In this document: positions 18,117 to 26,791 of the stretch, one piece after another
Layout: each line of letters opens with the position of its first letter
Numbering within the stretch: position 1 is the stretch's first letter
Origin: Bradyrhizobium sp. U87765 SZCCT0048
GTDB taxonomy: Bacteria; Pseudomonadota; Alphaproteobacteria; Rhizobiales; Xanthobacteraceae
Assembly (NCBI RefSeq): GCF_018131225.1
Contig: NZ_JAFCMM010000001.1
Span: 1 to 64,000, forward strand
Reading direction: 5' to 3'
DNA: 64,000 bases
The notes under the pieces: generated by a model
Database searches by the model: none
What the model was told of the DNA's origin: nothing
The model's input: the letters and a program-made list of their open reading frames with translations, nothing else
Translations under genes and position numbers: made by a program

Positions 18117-19499
18117 TCAGCGTGCGGTGATGCGGAACGCCGGGGAGTGATCGGGCTGGGTGGTGACGACGCCCACGGGCATCACCGGCTTGTCGTCCTG
18201 CAGCTCGACGCGGAAGGTGCCGATGATCTTGGCGAGCGCGAGCGTGGCCTCGACCAGCGCGAAGTGCGCGCCGATACACACCCGCGGGCCGACGCCGAAC
18301 GGCAGGTAGGCGAAGCGATCCGGCGGCGGCCCCGTCATGAAGCGTTGCGGCATGAACGCGTCGGGATTGTCCCAGAGCTTGTGATGGCGGTGCAGCAGCC
18401 AGGGCGCGACGAAGATCGCATCGCCCTTGCGCACGGCGCGGCCATCGATGGTGTCGGGCCCGCCGGCGGAGCGTGCGATCAGGTAGGCGGGCGGATAGAG
18501 CCTCAGGGTTTCGTCGAGCACGGCGCGCGCGAACTTGAGCTTGTCGGCATCGGGCTCGCCGGCGGCGCTCGCGGCGCGGGCCTCGCGTGCCACCTGGTCC
18601 TGCGTTGCATGATCCTGCGCCAGCAGGAACAGCGACCAGAACAGCGCGGTCGCCGTGGTCTCGTGGCCGGCCAGGATCATGGTCGCGACCTGGTCGATCA
18701 GGTTGTCGTCGGTGAAGGCCTGTCCGGTCTCCGGATCGCGCGCGGCGACCATCAGGTCGAACAGGTCGCGCGGGGCCTCATCGGGCTTGGCGGCGGCGCG
18801 CCGTTCGGCGATCAGCATCCGCACGAAACGCGTCCAGCGCCGGCGGAAGAACTTGCGTTCGATGTCCTGAAAGGTCGGCCAGCCCAGCGGCAGCAGCAGG
18901 TCGAACAGATGAGGACGGGCGAGGCGCGAGGCGTACTCGATGACGAAGCTGCGCAGCGCCGGGCCGTGCTCGGCCATGCCGAACGAGAACATGGTGCGGC
19001 CGGCGATCTCCAGCGTCATGCGCTGCATCGCCTCGCGCAGGTCGATCGGCTGCCCCTGCTGCGTTCGCAGTTCGGCAATGATCTCGTTGGTGACCGCGAT
19101 CATATGCGGCACGAGCGTCGTGACGGCGCGCGGGGTGAACGCCGGCGCGAGCGTGCGGCGCTGGTGCTTCCAGGTCTTGCCTTCGGCCAGCAGCAGGCCT
19201 TCGCCGAGCATCGGCTGCAGCACACGGATGCCGGGCGGCGTCCGGAGATAGTTTTCGTAGTTGTCGATGAGGACGTGGCGGATGCTCGCCGGATCGTTGA
19301 GGATGAAGCTGCTGCGACCGAGGAAGCGGCCGTGCAGGATGTCCTCCTGGTAGGCGCGCTCGCCCCAGGTGGCGATGCCGCTGCGGCGCATCGCCAGCAG
19401 GCGGCGGAACGTCGACATCGTCTGCGGCGGATATGGCGGGCGGGGCGGCACCAGTGGCGTGCGCGCCACCGGCAGGTCATAGACTTCGGCAAGGCTCAT
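18117..19499 (-). CDS. Cytochrome P450
   Basis: This 460-residue heme monooxygenase has the I-helix oxygen-binding motif AGHETT (277-282), the ExxR pair (Glu330-Arg333), and the heme loop FGVGPRVCIG with thiolate Cys408. No membrane anchor is seen, so it is a soluble bacterial type that needs separate redox partners, none of which are nearby. The substrate is unknown. ATG 19499 has GGAG nine bases upstream; a GTG eight codons earlier is the alternative. The gene is flanked by hairpins on both sides and appears monocistronic. Confidence 0.95.
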   Translation of the reverse strand: MSLAEVYDLPVARTPLVPPRPPYPPQTMSTFRRLLAMRRSGIATWGERAYQEDILHGRFLGRSSFILNDPASIRHVLIDNYENYLRTPPGIRVLQPMLGEGLLLAEGKTWKHQRRTLAPAFTPRAVTTLVPHMIAVTNEIIAELRTQQGQPIDLREAMQRMTLEIAGRTMFSFGMAEHGPALRSFVIEYASRLARPHLFDLLLPLGWPTFQDIERKFFRRRWTRFVRMLIAERRAAAKPDEAPRDLFDLMVAARDPETGQAFTDDNLIDQVATMILAGHETTATALFWSLFLLAQDHATQDQVAREARAASAAGEPDADKLKFARAVLDETLRLYPPAYLIARSAGGPDTIDGRAVRKGDAIFVAPWLLHRHHKLWDNPDAFMPQRFMTGPPPDRFAYLPFGVGPRVCIGAHFALVEATLALAKIIGTFRVELQDDKPVMPVGVVTTQPDHSPAFRITAR

Positions 19500-19585
19500 G
19501 GGCCGCTCCGCGATCACCCGCACCGAACCGGTGCATGATGATCATATCGGAGGCCGCCGCGGCATTTCAAAGACGTTTTCCGCCG

Positions 19586-19608
19586 CGCCGCGGATCAAAT
19601 CCGCGGCG
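19586..19608. terminator. 10-bp perfect hairpin between GNAT and P450 genes
   Basis: CGCCGCGGAT (19586-19595) and ATCCGCGGCG (19599-19608) form a perfect stem with a 3-nt CAA loop, 7 bp after the leftward acetyltransferase stop. The following bases on that strand include AAAACG and a later TCTTT, not a proper U-run. It probably helps to end or stabilise the upstream transcript. Confidence 0.5.
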
Positions 19609-19615
19609 GAGCCGG

Positions 19616-20266
19616 TTACCGTGTTCCCATCCGCTGGCTGCCGTCGAGCAGTCCCGCGTAGAAGCGGAGCACATGGCCCCACATCGCCTGGTTGGCGCGC
19701 ATCACATCCCGTGCCATCACAACCGACAGCGGCGCTGTGGCGCGAGGCGCGGGCTTGGTGACGAGCGCAGCGCTGCGGCTGAGATCGACCGTGCCGGTCG
19801 CCTCGCCACGACGGAAGCTGAGGTGGGCACCGAACTTGTTGGCCAGCGCCTTCATCGCCTCGTTCTGTCCACCGGTGGTGATGCGCAGGCGCGTATAGCC
19901 CTTGCGCTGCGCCTCCTCCAGCAACTGCTCGAACAGGGCGCTGCCAACGCCCTGACGGCGGATGCGGGTTTCGACGCTGAAGGCGATTTCCGGCTCGCCG
20001 TCCAGAGATTGTTCCGGTCCATGGAGCTCGGCGGCGCCGCGCACCACGCCGTCCTGCAGGTAGGCGATCACGATCGCACCGTTCTCGAACGAGCGCGCCG
20101 CATAGCTCCTGAGAAATTCCTCGCTGATGCCGCCGTTGAAGCGGTCGTGCCGACTCTCCGGCTCCAGGCGCAACAGATGGTCGCGCAACAGATGCTGTTC
20201 GTCAGCCTTCAGGACGCGGATCACTCCGGTCCCCGACGTCGACCGGATGGTCGCAACATCGCTCAT
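19616..20266 (-). CDS. GNAT-family N-acetyltransferase
   Basis: This 216-residue protein has a GNAT core at about residues 15-155. The acetyl-CoA binding motif A is visible as IAFSVETRIRRQGVGSALFEQLL (Q/R-x-x-G-x-G). A KGYTRLRITTGGQNEAMKALANKFGA segment gives the typical C-terminal strand and helix. About 55 extra residues at the C-terminus have no recognised fold. The acceptor substrate is unknown. Confidence 0.85.
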   Translation of the reverse strand: MSDVATIRSTSGTGVIRVLKADEQHLLRDHLLRLEPESRHDRFNGGISEEFLRSYAARSFENGAIVIAYLQDGVVRGAAELHGPEQSLDGEPEIAFSVETRIRRQGVGSALFEQLLEEAQRKGYTRLRITTGGQNEAMKALANKFGAHLSFRRGEATGTVDLSRSAALVTKPAPRATAPLSVVMARDVMRANQAMWGHVLRFYAGLLDGSQRMGTR

Positions 20267-20391
20267 GACAAATTCTCCTCATGGTTGCCCGTGAGGACGT
20301 CTCGTATCCCTATTGATGTCTATATGTTGCGACGCAGCATAAATTTCAAGAGATGAATTATAAATTTTGTGACGAAATAATTCCTGTTTTA

Positions 20392-20673
20392 TCAGCGGCT
20401 TGACCCGGTTCCGGCGGAGATCGCAAGGCCACCCCCGGCCTGAATGCAGGTCGATCCGCCCTCGATCTGGACGAAGCCCGGCCCAAACTGCGAACAAGGA
20501 TTCGATGTTCGGGCCCGGACCGGCGCCGTGGTGGTGGAGGCCGGCGGCTTCGTCGACCACGCTGCCGAGCCGGCACGTGCCGGATCCTGCCGGGTGCGCC
20601 CGGGCGCCAGGTCGTCGGCGTGGGCGGACAACGGCAACAGCACGAGCAGGGCAATCATCGCGGGGCGGGACAT
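20392..20673 (-). CDS. Small secreted porin-N-terminus-like protein
   Basis: The protein has 93 residues. The signal peptide (MSRPAMIALLVLLPLSAHADD) follows AGGAG eight bases upstream. The C-terminal part, NPCSQFGPGFVQIEGGSTCIQAGGGL, resembles the N-terminal motif of alphaproteobacterial porins (C-x4-GxGFV-x-GT-TC). It is too short to be a porin, so it is either a small dedicated envelope protein or a porin relic. Two cysteines could form a disulfide. Confidence 0.65.
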   Translation of the reverse strand: MSRPAMIALLVLLPLSAHADDLAPGRTRQDPARAGSAAWSTKPPASTTTAPVRARTSNPCSQFGPGFVQIEGGSTCIQAGGGLAISAGTGSSR

Positions 20674-20849
20674 GGTGACTCCTGTGGAGCGGCCGAGCGC
20701 AACACGGTTCGGCCGGGTCTGTCAATTTCGCTGCGGATATCCGCCGCAAAGCTTTCGTCATTGTGGGCTAGGGATGGTCCCGGACGAGGCCCGGTGCGCT
20801 ATGCTCGCCGCGAATCCACCCCACCGATTGCCAGCCAGGAAGCCGCCGA

Positions 20850-21056
20850 ATGTCGAAACAAGCAATGCGTGAAGAGGCCGAGCGGCTGATGCGCGAGGCC
20901 CTCGAACGCAAGTCCGTCGTCGTCAAGCAGGGCGACACGCGGATCGAGACCAAATGCGGCAAATGCGGCGCGCCGAACCGTGTCTCGGCGCCCAAGGGCG
21001 TCTCCCGTGTCGCTTTCGCCTGTAAGGAATGCGGGCAGAAGCAGGAGACGCTCTGA
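20850..21056 (+). CDS. Small zinc-ribbon protein, unknown function
   Basis: This 68-residue protein has a charged N-terminal helix (KQAMREEAERLMREALERK) followed by a zinc ribbon, CGKCG near residue 36 and CKECG near 58. GGAAG lies upstream of the ATG. It resembles the small CxxC-CxxC proteins common in rhizobia and could bind nucleic acid. It is separated from the LexA-boxed small gene downstream by about 50 bp of promoter DNA. Confidence 0.7.
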   Translation: MSKQAMREEAERLMREALERKSVVVKQGDTRIETKCGKCGAPNRVSAPKGVSRVAFACKECGQKQETL

Positions 21057-21105
21057 CGCGCGGCCGCGGCGCGCGCCTTCGGGTCCGAGCGGTTCGCTCC
21101 GCCGC

Positions 21106-21135
21106 TTGACAATGATGTTCTCTTTTTGTTCTAAT
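21106..21135 (+). promoter_or_regulatory. LexA-controlled promoter (SOS box 21117-21131)
   Basis: GTTC-N7-GTTC occupies 21117-21131 exactly. It lies within a near-consensus promoter, with TTGACA at 21106-21111, an 18-bp spacer and TCTAAT at 21130-21135. The box overlaps the -10 element, a classic repression geometry. The predicted start site, near 21142, is about 20 bases before the ATG of the 59-residue ORF. Confidence 0.75.
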
Positions 21136-21161
21136 CGGTCTCATCGAACTGTGAGGCCGCC

Positions 21162-21341
21162 ATGAACCACGAACTCGCGGGCAAGACCCGGGACATCATT
21201 CGCCTGTGGAACGCCATGCGCATGCATGAGCGCGGCAGCGACACCACGCGGCTGTTCGCGCTGCGCGACGAACTGCGTCGTGCGATCGCTGAGCGGGACC
21301 GGATGGTGCTCGAAAAGCGTCTCTATGACCGGGCAAGTTGA
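21162..21341 (+). CDS. Putative SOS-induced small protein (59 aa)
   Basis: This 59-codon frame begins MNHELAGKTRDIIRLWNAMR and ends RLYDRAS. Its ATG sits eight bases after GAGG and about 20 bases after the predicted start of a LexA-box promoter. The product is highly charged, rich in Arg, Glu and Asp, predicted helical, and has no transmembrane segment, no cysteine and no known domain. Small SOS-induced regulators exist in alphaproteobacteria (for example the Caulobacter division inhibitors SidA and DidA), but SidA is membrane-embedded and no similarity is evident here. The coding call rests on promoter, ribosome site and regular codon use; the function is unknown. Confidence 0.65.
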   Translation: MNHELAGKTRDIIRLWNAMRMHERGSDTTRLFALRDELRRAIAERDRMVLEKRLYDRAS

Positions 21342-21417
21342 ACTACGTATGCGTATCAACGAATACGCATGTCCGTGGGCAATGAGAGCTGATGAAGTCA
21401 GCCTTGGGAGCGTCTTT

Positions 21418-21825
21418 ATGAAGAGCGTGGGCGGGATGCTGGCTGCGGTGTTGATTGCGGTCAGCCTCGGGGGATGTGCGGCTTCGCGGCAGGAGGTTTC
21501 GGCTCGCCTGGGCGAGCGCTTTATCGGGAACAACGTTGATCAACTGGTTGCCGAGTATGGTCCACCGAGTTCGTTTTTCAAAATGAATAGCGGCGACACC
21601 GCCTATGTCTGGCAGCTGTCGGCTCAGACTGACATTCAAACGGATCGCGGGAGCGGATTTGCTCAGACGCGCTTCTGCAAGGTCAACGTCATCGCGGCTC
21701 CGAATGGAGTTGTCCGTCAGTTGACCACCGAGGATTCCAATGCCGGCGGCGGCCTCTATGGAGCAGTGGGCCTCTACGGCAGTATCTGCGCCCAGCGTTT
21801 GGGAATTCCGCACCGTTCGTCATAG
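21418..21825 (+). CDS. Putative lipoprotein, unknown function
   Basis: This 135-residue protein has a signal peptide and lipobox (VSLGGC, modified Cys near residue 19). The mature part contains a VDQLVAEYGPPSSFFKMNSGDTAYVWQL segment, which resembles the BamE/SmpA-like fold seen in many small lipoproteins where a substrate-independent pattern of G-P and Y-W residues recurs. ATG 21418 follows GGGAG; longer in-frame starts would bury the signal peptide. It lies 76 bp after the SOS small gene, so read-through co-expression is possible. The function is unknown. Confidence 0.75.
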   Translation: MKSVGGMLAAVLIAVSLGGCAASRQEVSARLGERFIGNNVDQLVAEYGPPSSFFKMNSGDTAYVWQLSAQTDIQTDRGSGFAQTRFCKVNVIAAPNGVVRQLTTEDSNAGGGLYGAVGLYGSICAQRLGIPHRSS

Positions 21826-21972
21826 AGCATGGAGCGCGCCGGTCGGGCGGGCATCACATGTGTGGTTGCAGCGTGGCCGTGCGGTCGCGCTGCGCGTTAT
21901 ACTCGCCGAGAACGATCGTAGGGTGCAGCAGGAATCGTCCTGCGTCAGGTCGAACAGATCGCCAGAGGCCTG

Positions 21973-22353
21973 TCAGGACGCCGGCGGCCGCTCGCCCTGG
22001 AATTGGATGGCGCACTTCTTCATGATCGATGCCTGTTCGACAGCGACCATCTGACCTTTGAGGTTGGCGAGTTCGGCCGCAGTTTGTCCGTCTCCGCCGA
22101 CGAGGAATGCAGCCGGCCAGAAAATCACAACAGCGGCGGTCGTCGCGATTGCGTCATTGGTTCGCTTCTGGTCCTGCGCTCCCGACACGATGGCGGCTCG
22201 GCTCGACAAGGCCTGTGCCTCCATGGTGAGCTGCTGGCAGGTGTAGTTCTGATAAGTGACCGGTGAAATGTAGGTTCCCTGAATTTCCTTCGAACTCGAC
22301 GCACAGCCAGCAACCGTCATGGCCACAACGGCCACGAACCCAAGTTTATACAT
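21973..22353 (-). CDS. Putative lipoprotein, unknown function
   Basis: This 126-residue protein has a lipoprotein signal (MYKLGFVAVVAMTVAGC, lipobox VAGC). A YTCQQLTMEAQALSSRA helix, a second hydrophobic stretch (TTAAVVIFWPAAFLVGG) and a LKGQMVAVEQASIMKKC helix follow. The pattern is that of small uncharacterised alphaproteobacterial lipoproteins with a helix, a membrane-like segment and a second helix. ATG 22353 has GGGGAG upstream. It is convergent with the lipoprotein gene at 21418. The 22354-22670 gap to the tRNA holds nothing recognisable. Confidence 0.72.
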   Translation of the reverse strand: MYKLGFVAVVAMTVAGCASSSKEIQGTYISPVTYQNYTCQQLTMEAQALSSRAAIVSGAQDQKRTNDAIATTAAVVIFWPAAFLVGGDGQTAAELANLKGQMVAVEQASIMKKCAIQFQGERPPAS

Positions 22354-22670
22354 CAAAATGAACTCCCCAGACCCCGGCGCAATCTTCGTGCAACCGGAGC
22401 GGGAGTGCAAGGTTGGCTGTGAATAAATACCTCGCGGGCGAATGGCTCAGGAGGACGCCCGCTACGCTGCCGGACATCTCCAGGGGTGGGCTAGCGGCTC
22501 CATCCCTGCATCTCGGCAGCCGCTGGTGTGGGACGATCCGGGTGACGGGCGCGATGATGCGCGGCAGACCAGACGGGCGCGCTTCCGAAACCTGTATCGA
22601 AGCGCGCTGCGGAAAACCGCCGAGGTTCCGTGGCCACAAAACTGCGAGCTATTTGAATGGTGCGGTTTCA

Positions 22671-22746
22671 TGGTGAGCGCGGAGGGACTCGAACCCTCGA
22701 CCCCATGATTAAAAGTCACGTGCTCTACCGGCTGAGCTACGCGCTC
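22671..22746 (-). tRNA. tRNA-Lys (anticodon UUU)
   Basis: On the minus strand the cloverleaf reads: acceptor GAGCGCG/CGCGCTC, TA at positions 8-9, a D-arm GCTC-AGCCGGTAGA-GC, an anticodon loop CTTTTAA with anticodon TTT, a T-arm with GGTTCGAGTCC, discriminator A, and an encoded CCA (22673-22671). All stems pair, and the length is 76 nt. Confidence 0.96.
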
Positions 22747-22881
22747 ACGTGACGCGCTGTGTAGGGGGCGAGCCCCCCGGGGTCAATAGTTGTCCGGTTC
22801 CGGAGCCCTGCCTGTGGACCAATGCGCGTGCTATCGCCTGGTTCCCGGCCGACGGCCGGAGATACTGCCGCCTGACAACGT

Positions 22882-25587
22882 CTACGGCGTCTCGCTGCGA
22901 ATCTCCGAGCCCGGCGGCGGGCTGATGGCGCCGGGCAGGGGCAGGGCCACCGGGCGCAGGCCGATCAGCTCGGCAGTGCGAATGCCGGTCTGGCGCCAGA
23001 AGGTGAAGGCGTTGATCCGCGAGTTCTCGAGCACCGCGATCGCCACCGCGGCGAGGAACGGCAGGCTCTGCAGGATGAGCACGCCGGCGAAGATGTAGAT
23101 CTCGGTGATCTGCTTCTGGCTGTTGGTCACCACCAGCACGGCGGCGCCCACCCACAGCAGCGCGCCGATCACGGCCTCCCAGAACGCCTGGAATTCGACC
23201 GACATGCGCGACAGGCCGCCCTTGGAGGTACGGGCGAACGGCAGGTGCTCGGTGATCAGGCCGTTGGCCACGGCGCGCGCCACGGTCCACTGCACCGACA
23301 TGGCGGCGACCATCGCCCCCAGCATCTGGCCGACCTTCACCTTCACCCGCAGGCGGTAGAGCGTGAGGAAGTGCAGCGCCGACACCAGGAACGAGACGAT
23401 GATCGGGAGGGTCAGGATCTTGTCGGGAATGGCGATGGCGGCGAAAGCGACGATCGGCACCCATACGAGGTTCAGGATCGTCACCACGACGCCAAGGCTC
23501 TCGGCGCCGAGCCAGTTGAGCCAGCCCAGTGAGAACTCGCGCTTCTGATCCCGCGTCAGGCGTGTCGCTCCCGGCAGGAAGCGGCGCCAGTGCTTCTTGA
23601 CGATCTGGAAGCCGCCATAGGCCCAGCGGTGGCGTTGCTTGCGAAACGCCTCATAGGTGTCCGGCAGCAGGCCGAAGCCATAGCGCTTGTTGGTGTAGTG
23701 GGTGATCCAGCCGTTCTCGATCACGGCGAGGCCGAGATCGGTGTCCTCGCAGATGGTGTCGCCGGCCCAGCCGCCGGACATGTCCATGGCGGCACGGCGG
23801 ATCAGGCACATGGTGCCGTGCACGATGATGGCGTCGTGCTCGTTGCGCTGAACCATGCCGATGTCGAAGAAGCCGGCATATTCGCCATTCATGATGTAGT
23901 GCATCAGCGACTGGCCGCCGTCGCGGTGGTCCTGCGGCGCCTGCACGAGGCCGACCCGCGGGTCGGCGAACGCCGGAACGAGGTCCTTGAGCCAGTCGGG
24001 TGTCACCACATAGTCGGCGTCGATCACGCCGATGATCTCGGCGTCGGGTGCGGTGCGGGCCATGGCGATGCGCAGCGCGCCCGCCTTGAAGCCCTGGACC
24101 TTCTCGGCGTTGATGAAGACGAAGCGCTCGCCCAGCATGCGGCAGTGGTCCTGGATCGGCTGCCAGAATGCGGGGTCGGGCGTGTTGTTGATGATGACGA
24201 CGCACTCGAAGTTCGGGTAGTCGAGACGGGCAACCGCATCGAGGGTCTGCTTGAGCATCTCCGGCGGCTCGAAATAGGCCGGGATGTGGATGGAGACCTT
24301 CGGGTAGACGCCATCGGCCGGTGCGGGCAGGCCATTCCTGATCAGGCGGCGCGGCGCATGGCCGAAAGCAATGGTGGCGATCTCCTCGATCCGGGCCATT
24401 GCGATGATGATCAGCGGCACCAGCAGCACCAGGCCGAGGCTGAGGGCGAGTGCCGAGCCGAACACGAAGTAGTGCCCGTTCCAGTAGGCGAAGACGGTGG
24501 CGACCCAGGCGCCGACGCCGCTGGCGGTCGCCGACAGCACTGCAGCCTGCAGCGCGGTCGGACGGTCGAGCCTCAGGATCGGCAGCGACAGCAGGATGCC
24601 GACCAGGACGGCGATCGCCGCGAGCTTCCAGTAGTCGGGGTTGACGACCGGTCCGGTCCACGCGAACTTCGGTTCACGCGCCGCATTCAGAATGCCCCAG
24701 TAAGGGCCGACGCCGCCTTCAAAAAACTTCCAGGGCTGGTCGATCGCCTCGACGATGTTGTATTCCATGCCGATGGCTTCGGCGCGGGTGACGAAGTTGC
24801 GCAGCGTGACTGCCTGCTCGAACGGCCCTGCCACGGCGTTGCGCAGGTTGTAGCCGGCGCTGGGCCAGCCGAATTCGGCGATCACCACCCGCTTGCCCGG
24901 GAAGTAGTCCCGCAGCAGGCCATAGATGTACATCGCCTGATCCACCGCCTGCTTGTCGGTGAAGTTCTCCCAGTAGGGCAGCACGTGGGCGGCGATGAAG
25001 TCGACCGACGAGGCGAGACTCGGCCGCTTCTTCTCGTCGGCCTCGATGGCGTCGTCACGCCAGATGTTCCAGATCTCGCCCGTGGTGACGGGAACGTTGA
25101 CCTGCTTCTTGACCCGCTGGATCAGCTGGATCAGGTCTTCGGCCTTCTGCTCGCCGCGGTAGATGGTCTCGTTGCCGACGACGATGCCGATGACGTTGCT
25201 GTTGCGCTTGGCGAGGTCGATGGCGGCGGCGATCTCGCGCTCGTTGCGTTCGGTGTTCTTGTCGATCCAGGCGCCGACGGTGACCTTGAGGCCAAACTCG
25301 TTGGCGATCGGCGGCACGAGCTCGACGCCGCCGGTCGACGAATACAGGCGGATCGCCTTGGTCAGCGGCGCCAGCGTCTTGAGGTCGGCGCGAATCTTCT
25401 CGGCGGTCGGAATGTTGTCGACGTCAGGATGGCCGGTGCCGTCGAACGGCGCGTAGGACACGCTGGGGAGGATCCCCTTGAAGTCAGGCGCGTCCTGCTT
25501 GTCGCGAAGAAGACCCCAGAGCGCCGCGTGAGCGGCCGTGACACAGAGCAAGACGGCGACAACTGCGCGCATTCGCGACGTAACCAT
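22882..25587 (-). CDS. ndvB: Cyclic beta-(1,3)-glucan synthase-like protein NdvB
   Basis: This 901-residue membrane protein combines three parts. Residues 35-320 form a GH17-like domain, with the conserved glutamates Glu140 (VVGNE) and Glu238 (AEFGWPS). Two or more transmembrane helices follow. Residues 415-680 form a GT2 glycosyltransferase domain with DAD, the CEDTD acid and QRHRW motifs, and further helices come after it. This is the layout of Bradyrhizobium NdvB (about 100 kDa), which makes periplasmic cyclic beta-(1,3),(1,6)-glucan used in osmoadaptation and symbiosis. The GH17 part may trim or cyclise the product. It clusters with ndvD and ndvC. Confidence 0.88.
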   Translation of the reverse strand: MVTSRMRAVVAVLLCVTAAHAALWGLLRDKQDAPDFKGILPSVSYAPFDGTGHPDVDNIPTAEKIRADLKTLAPLTKAIRLYSSTGGVELVPPIANEFGLKVTVGAWIDKNTERNEREIAAAIDLAKRNSNVIGIVVGNETIYRGEQKAEDLIQLIQRVKKQVNVPVTTGEIWNIWRDDAIEADEKKRPSLASSVDFIAAHVLPYWENFTDKQAVDQAMYIYGLLRDYFPGKRVVIAEFGWPSAGYNLRNAVAGPFEQAVTLRNFVTRAEAIGMEYNIVEAIDQPWKFFEGGVGPYWGILNAAREPKFAWTGPVVNPDYWKLAAIAVLVGILLSLPILRLDRPTALQAAVLSATASGVGAWVATVFAYWNGHYFVFGSALALSLGLVLLVPLIIIAMARIEEIATIAFGHAPRRLIRNGLPAPADGVYPKVSIHIPAYFEPPEMLKQTLDAVARLDYPNFECVVIINNTPDPAFWQPIQDHCRMLGERFVFINAEKVQGFKAGALRIAMARTAPDAEIIGVIDADYVVTPDWLKDLVPAFADPRVGLVQAPQDHRDGGQSLMHYIMNGEYAGFFDIGMVQRNEHDAIIVHGTMCLIRRAAMDMSGGWAGDTICEDTDLGLAVIENGWITHYTNKRYGFGLLPDTYEAFRKQRHRWAYGGFQIVKKHWRRFLPGATRLTRDQKREFSLGWLNWLGAESLGVVVTILNLVWVPIVAFAAIAIPDKILTLPIIVSFLVSALHFLTLYRLRVKVKVGQMLGAMVAAMSVQWTVARAVANGLITEHLPFARTSKGGLSRMSVEFQAFWEAVIGALLWVGAAVLVVTNSQKQITEIYIFAGVLILQSLPFLAAVAIAVLENSRINAFTFWRQTGIRTAELIGLRPVALPLPGAISPPPGSEIRSETP

Positions 25588-25798
25588 ACCGGGACTGTGG
25601 TGCCAGGATGCGAATCCGTCCCCGGGACTCGCGCAACGATTTGCAGGCTTTCAATCGGACCAGTTCGCGAGAAAGATCGATCGAGGGCAGCTTATCTATG
25701 CCATGCGGTTTAACAACTCGTATGACGGCATGGCGATTTGAGGGCGCGGCTCGATCCGCAACCCTCAACCCGTCCGATCGTTCCCGGCAGGCGCGAAA

Positions 25799-26383
25799 CT
25801 ATTTCGCCGGTGCGGCCGGAGCAGGGGCCGCCGCTGCCGGCGGGGTCGCGGCCGGTGCGGTCGCCGCAGCGGCCGGAGCCGCCGGGGCGGGAGCTGCGGC
25901 AGCCGCAGACTGCGGCTGGGCGTTCGGGTTGATCCAGCATGCGTGGACGCGGCTGGTCAGGCTTTCCGGGACCTTGGAATCGATGGTGCCGCCGAAGCGG
26001 GTCAGGCAGCGGAAGGCGGCCTGGACATGGCCGCCGGGGCAGCCGAAGCGATCGTAGAGGTCGAGGTGGCGGAAGGCGGTGTCGAGGTCGTCGCGCCACA
26101 TCAGGCTGACGACACGGCGGCCGAGCCAGACGCATTCCGGATTGCCGGCGGGGCCGTTGATGGCCTGTGCGGCCTCGGCGAACTCGTCGGTCTTGCGCTG
26201 GCTTTCCTTGGCGGCTGCCTCTGGGGCGGTGCCGTTGCTGGCCGCCGGCTTCGCCGGCTGGTCCTGGGCCCGCAGGTCGCCGCTCTGGGCGATCGCGCCG
26301 CCGATGCCGATCAGCAGCGCCGCGGACGGCACCGCGACGGCACGAAAGATCACGCGACGAAACTCAGACAGCAGACGACCCAT
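25799..26383 (-). CDS. ndvD: Beta-(1,3),(1,6)-glucan biosynthesis accessory protein (NdvD-like)
   Basis: This 194-residue protein has an N-terminal signal or anchor (RAVAVPSAALLIGIGGAIAQ). A central conserved region includes GNPECVWLGRRVVSLMWRDDLDTAFRHLDLYDRFGCPGGHVQAAFRCL, of which the paired cysteines stand out. The tail is a long Ala-Pro repeat. It lies between ndvB and ndvC. In Bradyrhizobium a third gene, ndvD, is needed for cyclic glucan synthesis and encodes a protein of about this size. The symbol is assigned from context and layout; the biochemical role is not established. The Ala-Pro tail could span the periplasm or peptidoglycan. Confidence 0.7.
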   Translation of the reverse strand: MGRLLSEFRRVIFRAVAVPSAALLIGIGGAIAQSGDLRAQDQPAKPAASNGTAPEAAAKESQRKTDEFAEAAQAINGPAGNPECVWLGRRVVSLMWRDDLDTAFRHLDLYDRFGCPGGHVQAAFRCLTRFGGTIDSKVPESLTSRVHACWINPNAQPQSAAAAAPAPAAPAAAATAPAATPPAAAAPAPAAPAK

Positions 26384-26791
26384 GTAGTCCCCGACAATTT
26401 GGCTGCAGCACGGCCCGCGCCGGCGTCACCGTTCGATGGTCCATCCCGATGCGATGGTCTGCCATGGACGGTTGGTCCGTGTGATGCCGCTGAAATTGGC
26501 CCCGAATGCGGCGGATCGCTGTTCCGCCGTCCCGGGAATCCCATGGCGGACATTTTTGATTTTGTCCAGCAAACTCGAACGCTTGTCGGCGCGCAGATGA
26601 ACATTCGTTCAGTCCCGCGGCGTGTCCGGGCCACGCCTTGCCGAACGGGCGCATTTGCCGCAGGGGCGGACCGCGTTTCCGCCGGCATCGGCAGGCGCAA
26701 CTGGGGACGGGGACGCTCACGACTCGTTCGGGGCTTGGCAGGCGCGCCCCGACGGGCTAATCGACCTGAGACGTCAGCTGGAGGGGAACCA
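26384..26791. other. Divergent intergenic region of ndvD and ndvC
   Basis: These 408 bp separate leftward ndvD from the proposed ndvC start and presumably hold both promoters. The rightward frame is open through part of the region (an ATG at 26597), but the encoded stretch is Arg-rich and unlike a protein N-terminus. A GGAGGGG ribosome site at 26780-26786 ends it. I see no clear promoter hexamers. Confidence 0.5.

Noticed and set aside
22671..22746. tRNA-Lys as an integration site for an island
   Set aside because: No integrase is present and no direct repeat of the tRNA end was noticed; the neighbouring ndv cluster is native to this group.
23590..25713. 707-codon open frame antisense to ndvB
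   Set aside because: Long antisense frames are expected opposite GC-rich genes; its translation is low-complexity Asp/Val/Gly-rich with no domain, while ndvB has clear motifs.
25943..26791. Upstream extension of the ndvC frame
   Set aside because: It runs antisense through ndvD and continues as Arg-rich sequence; the anchor and a strong ribosome site place the start at 26792.
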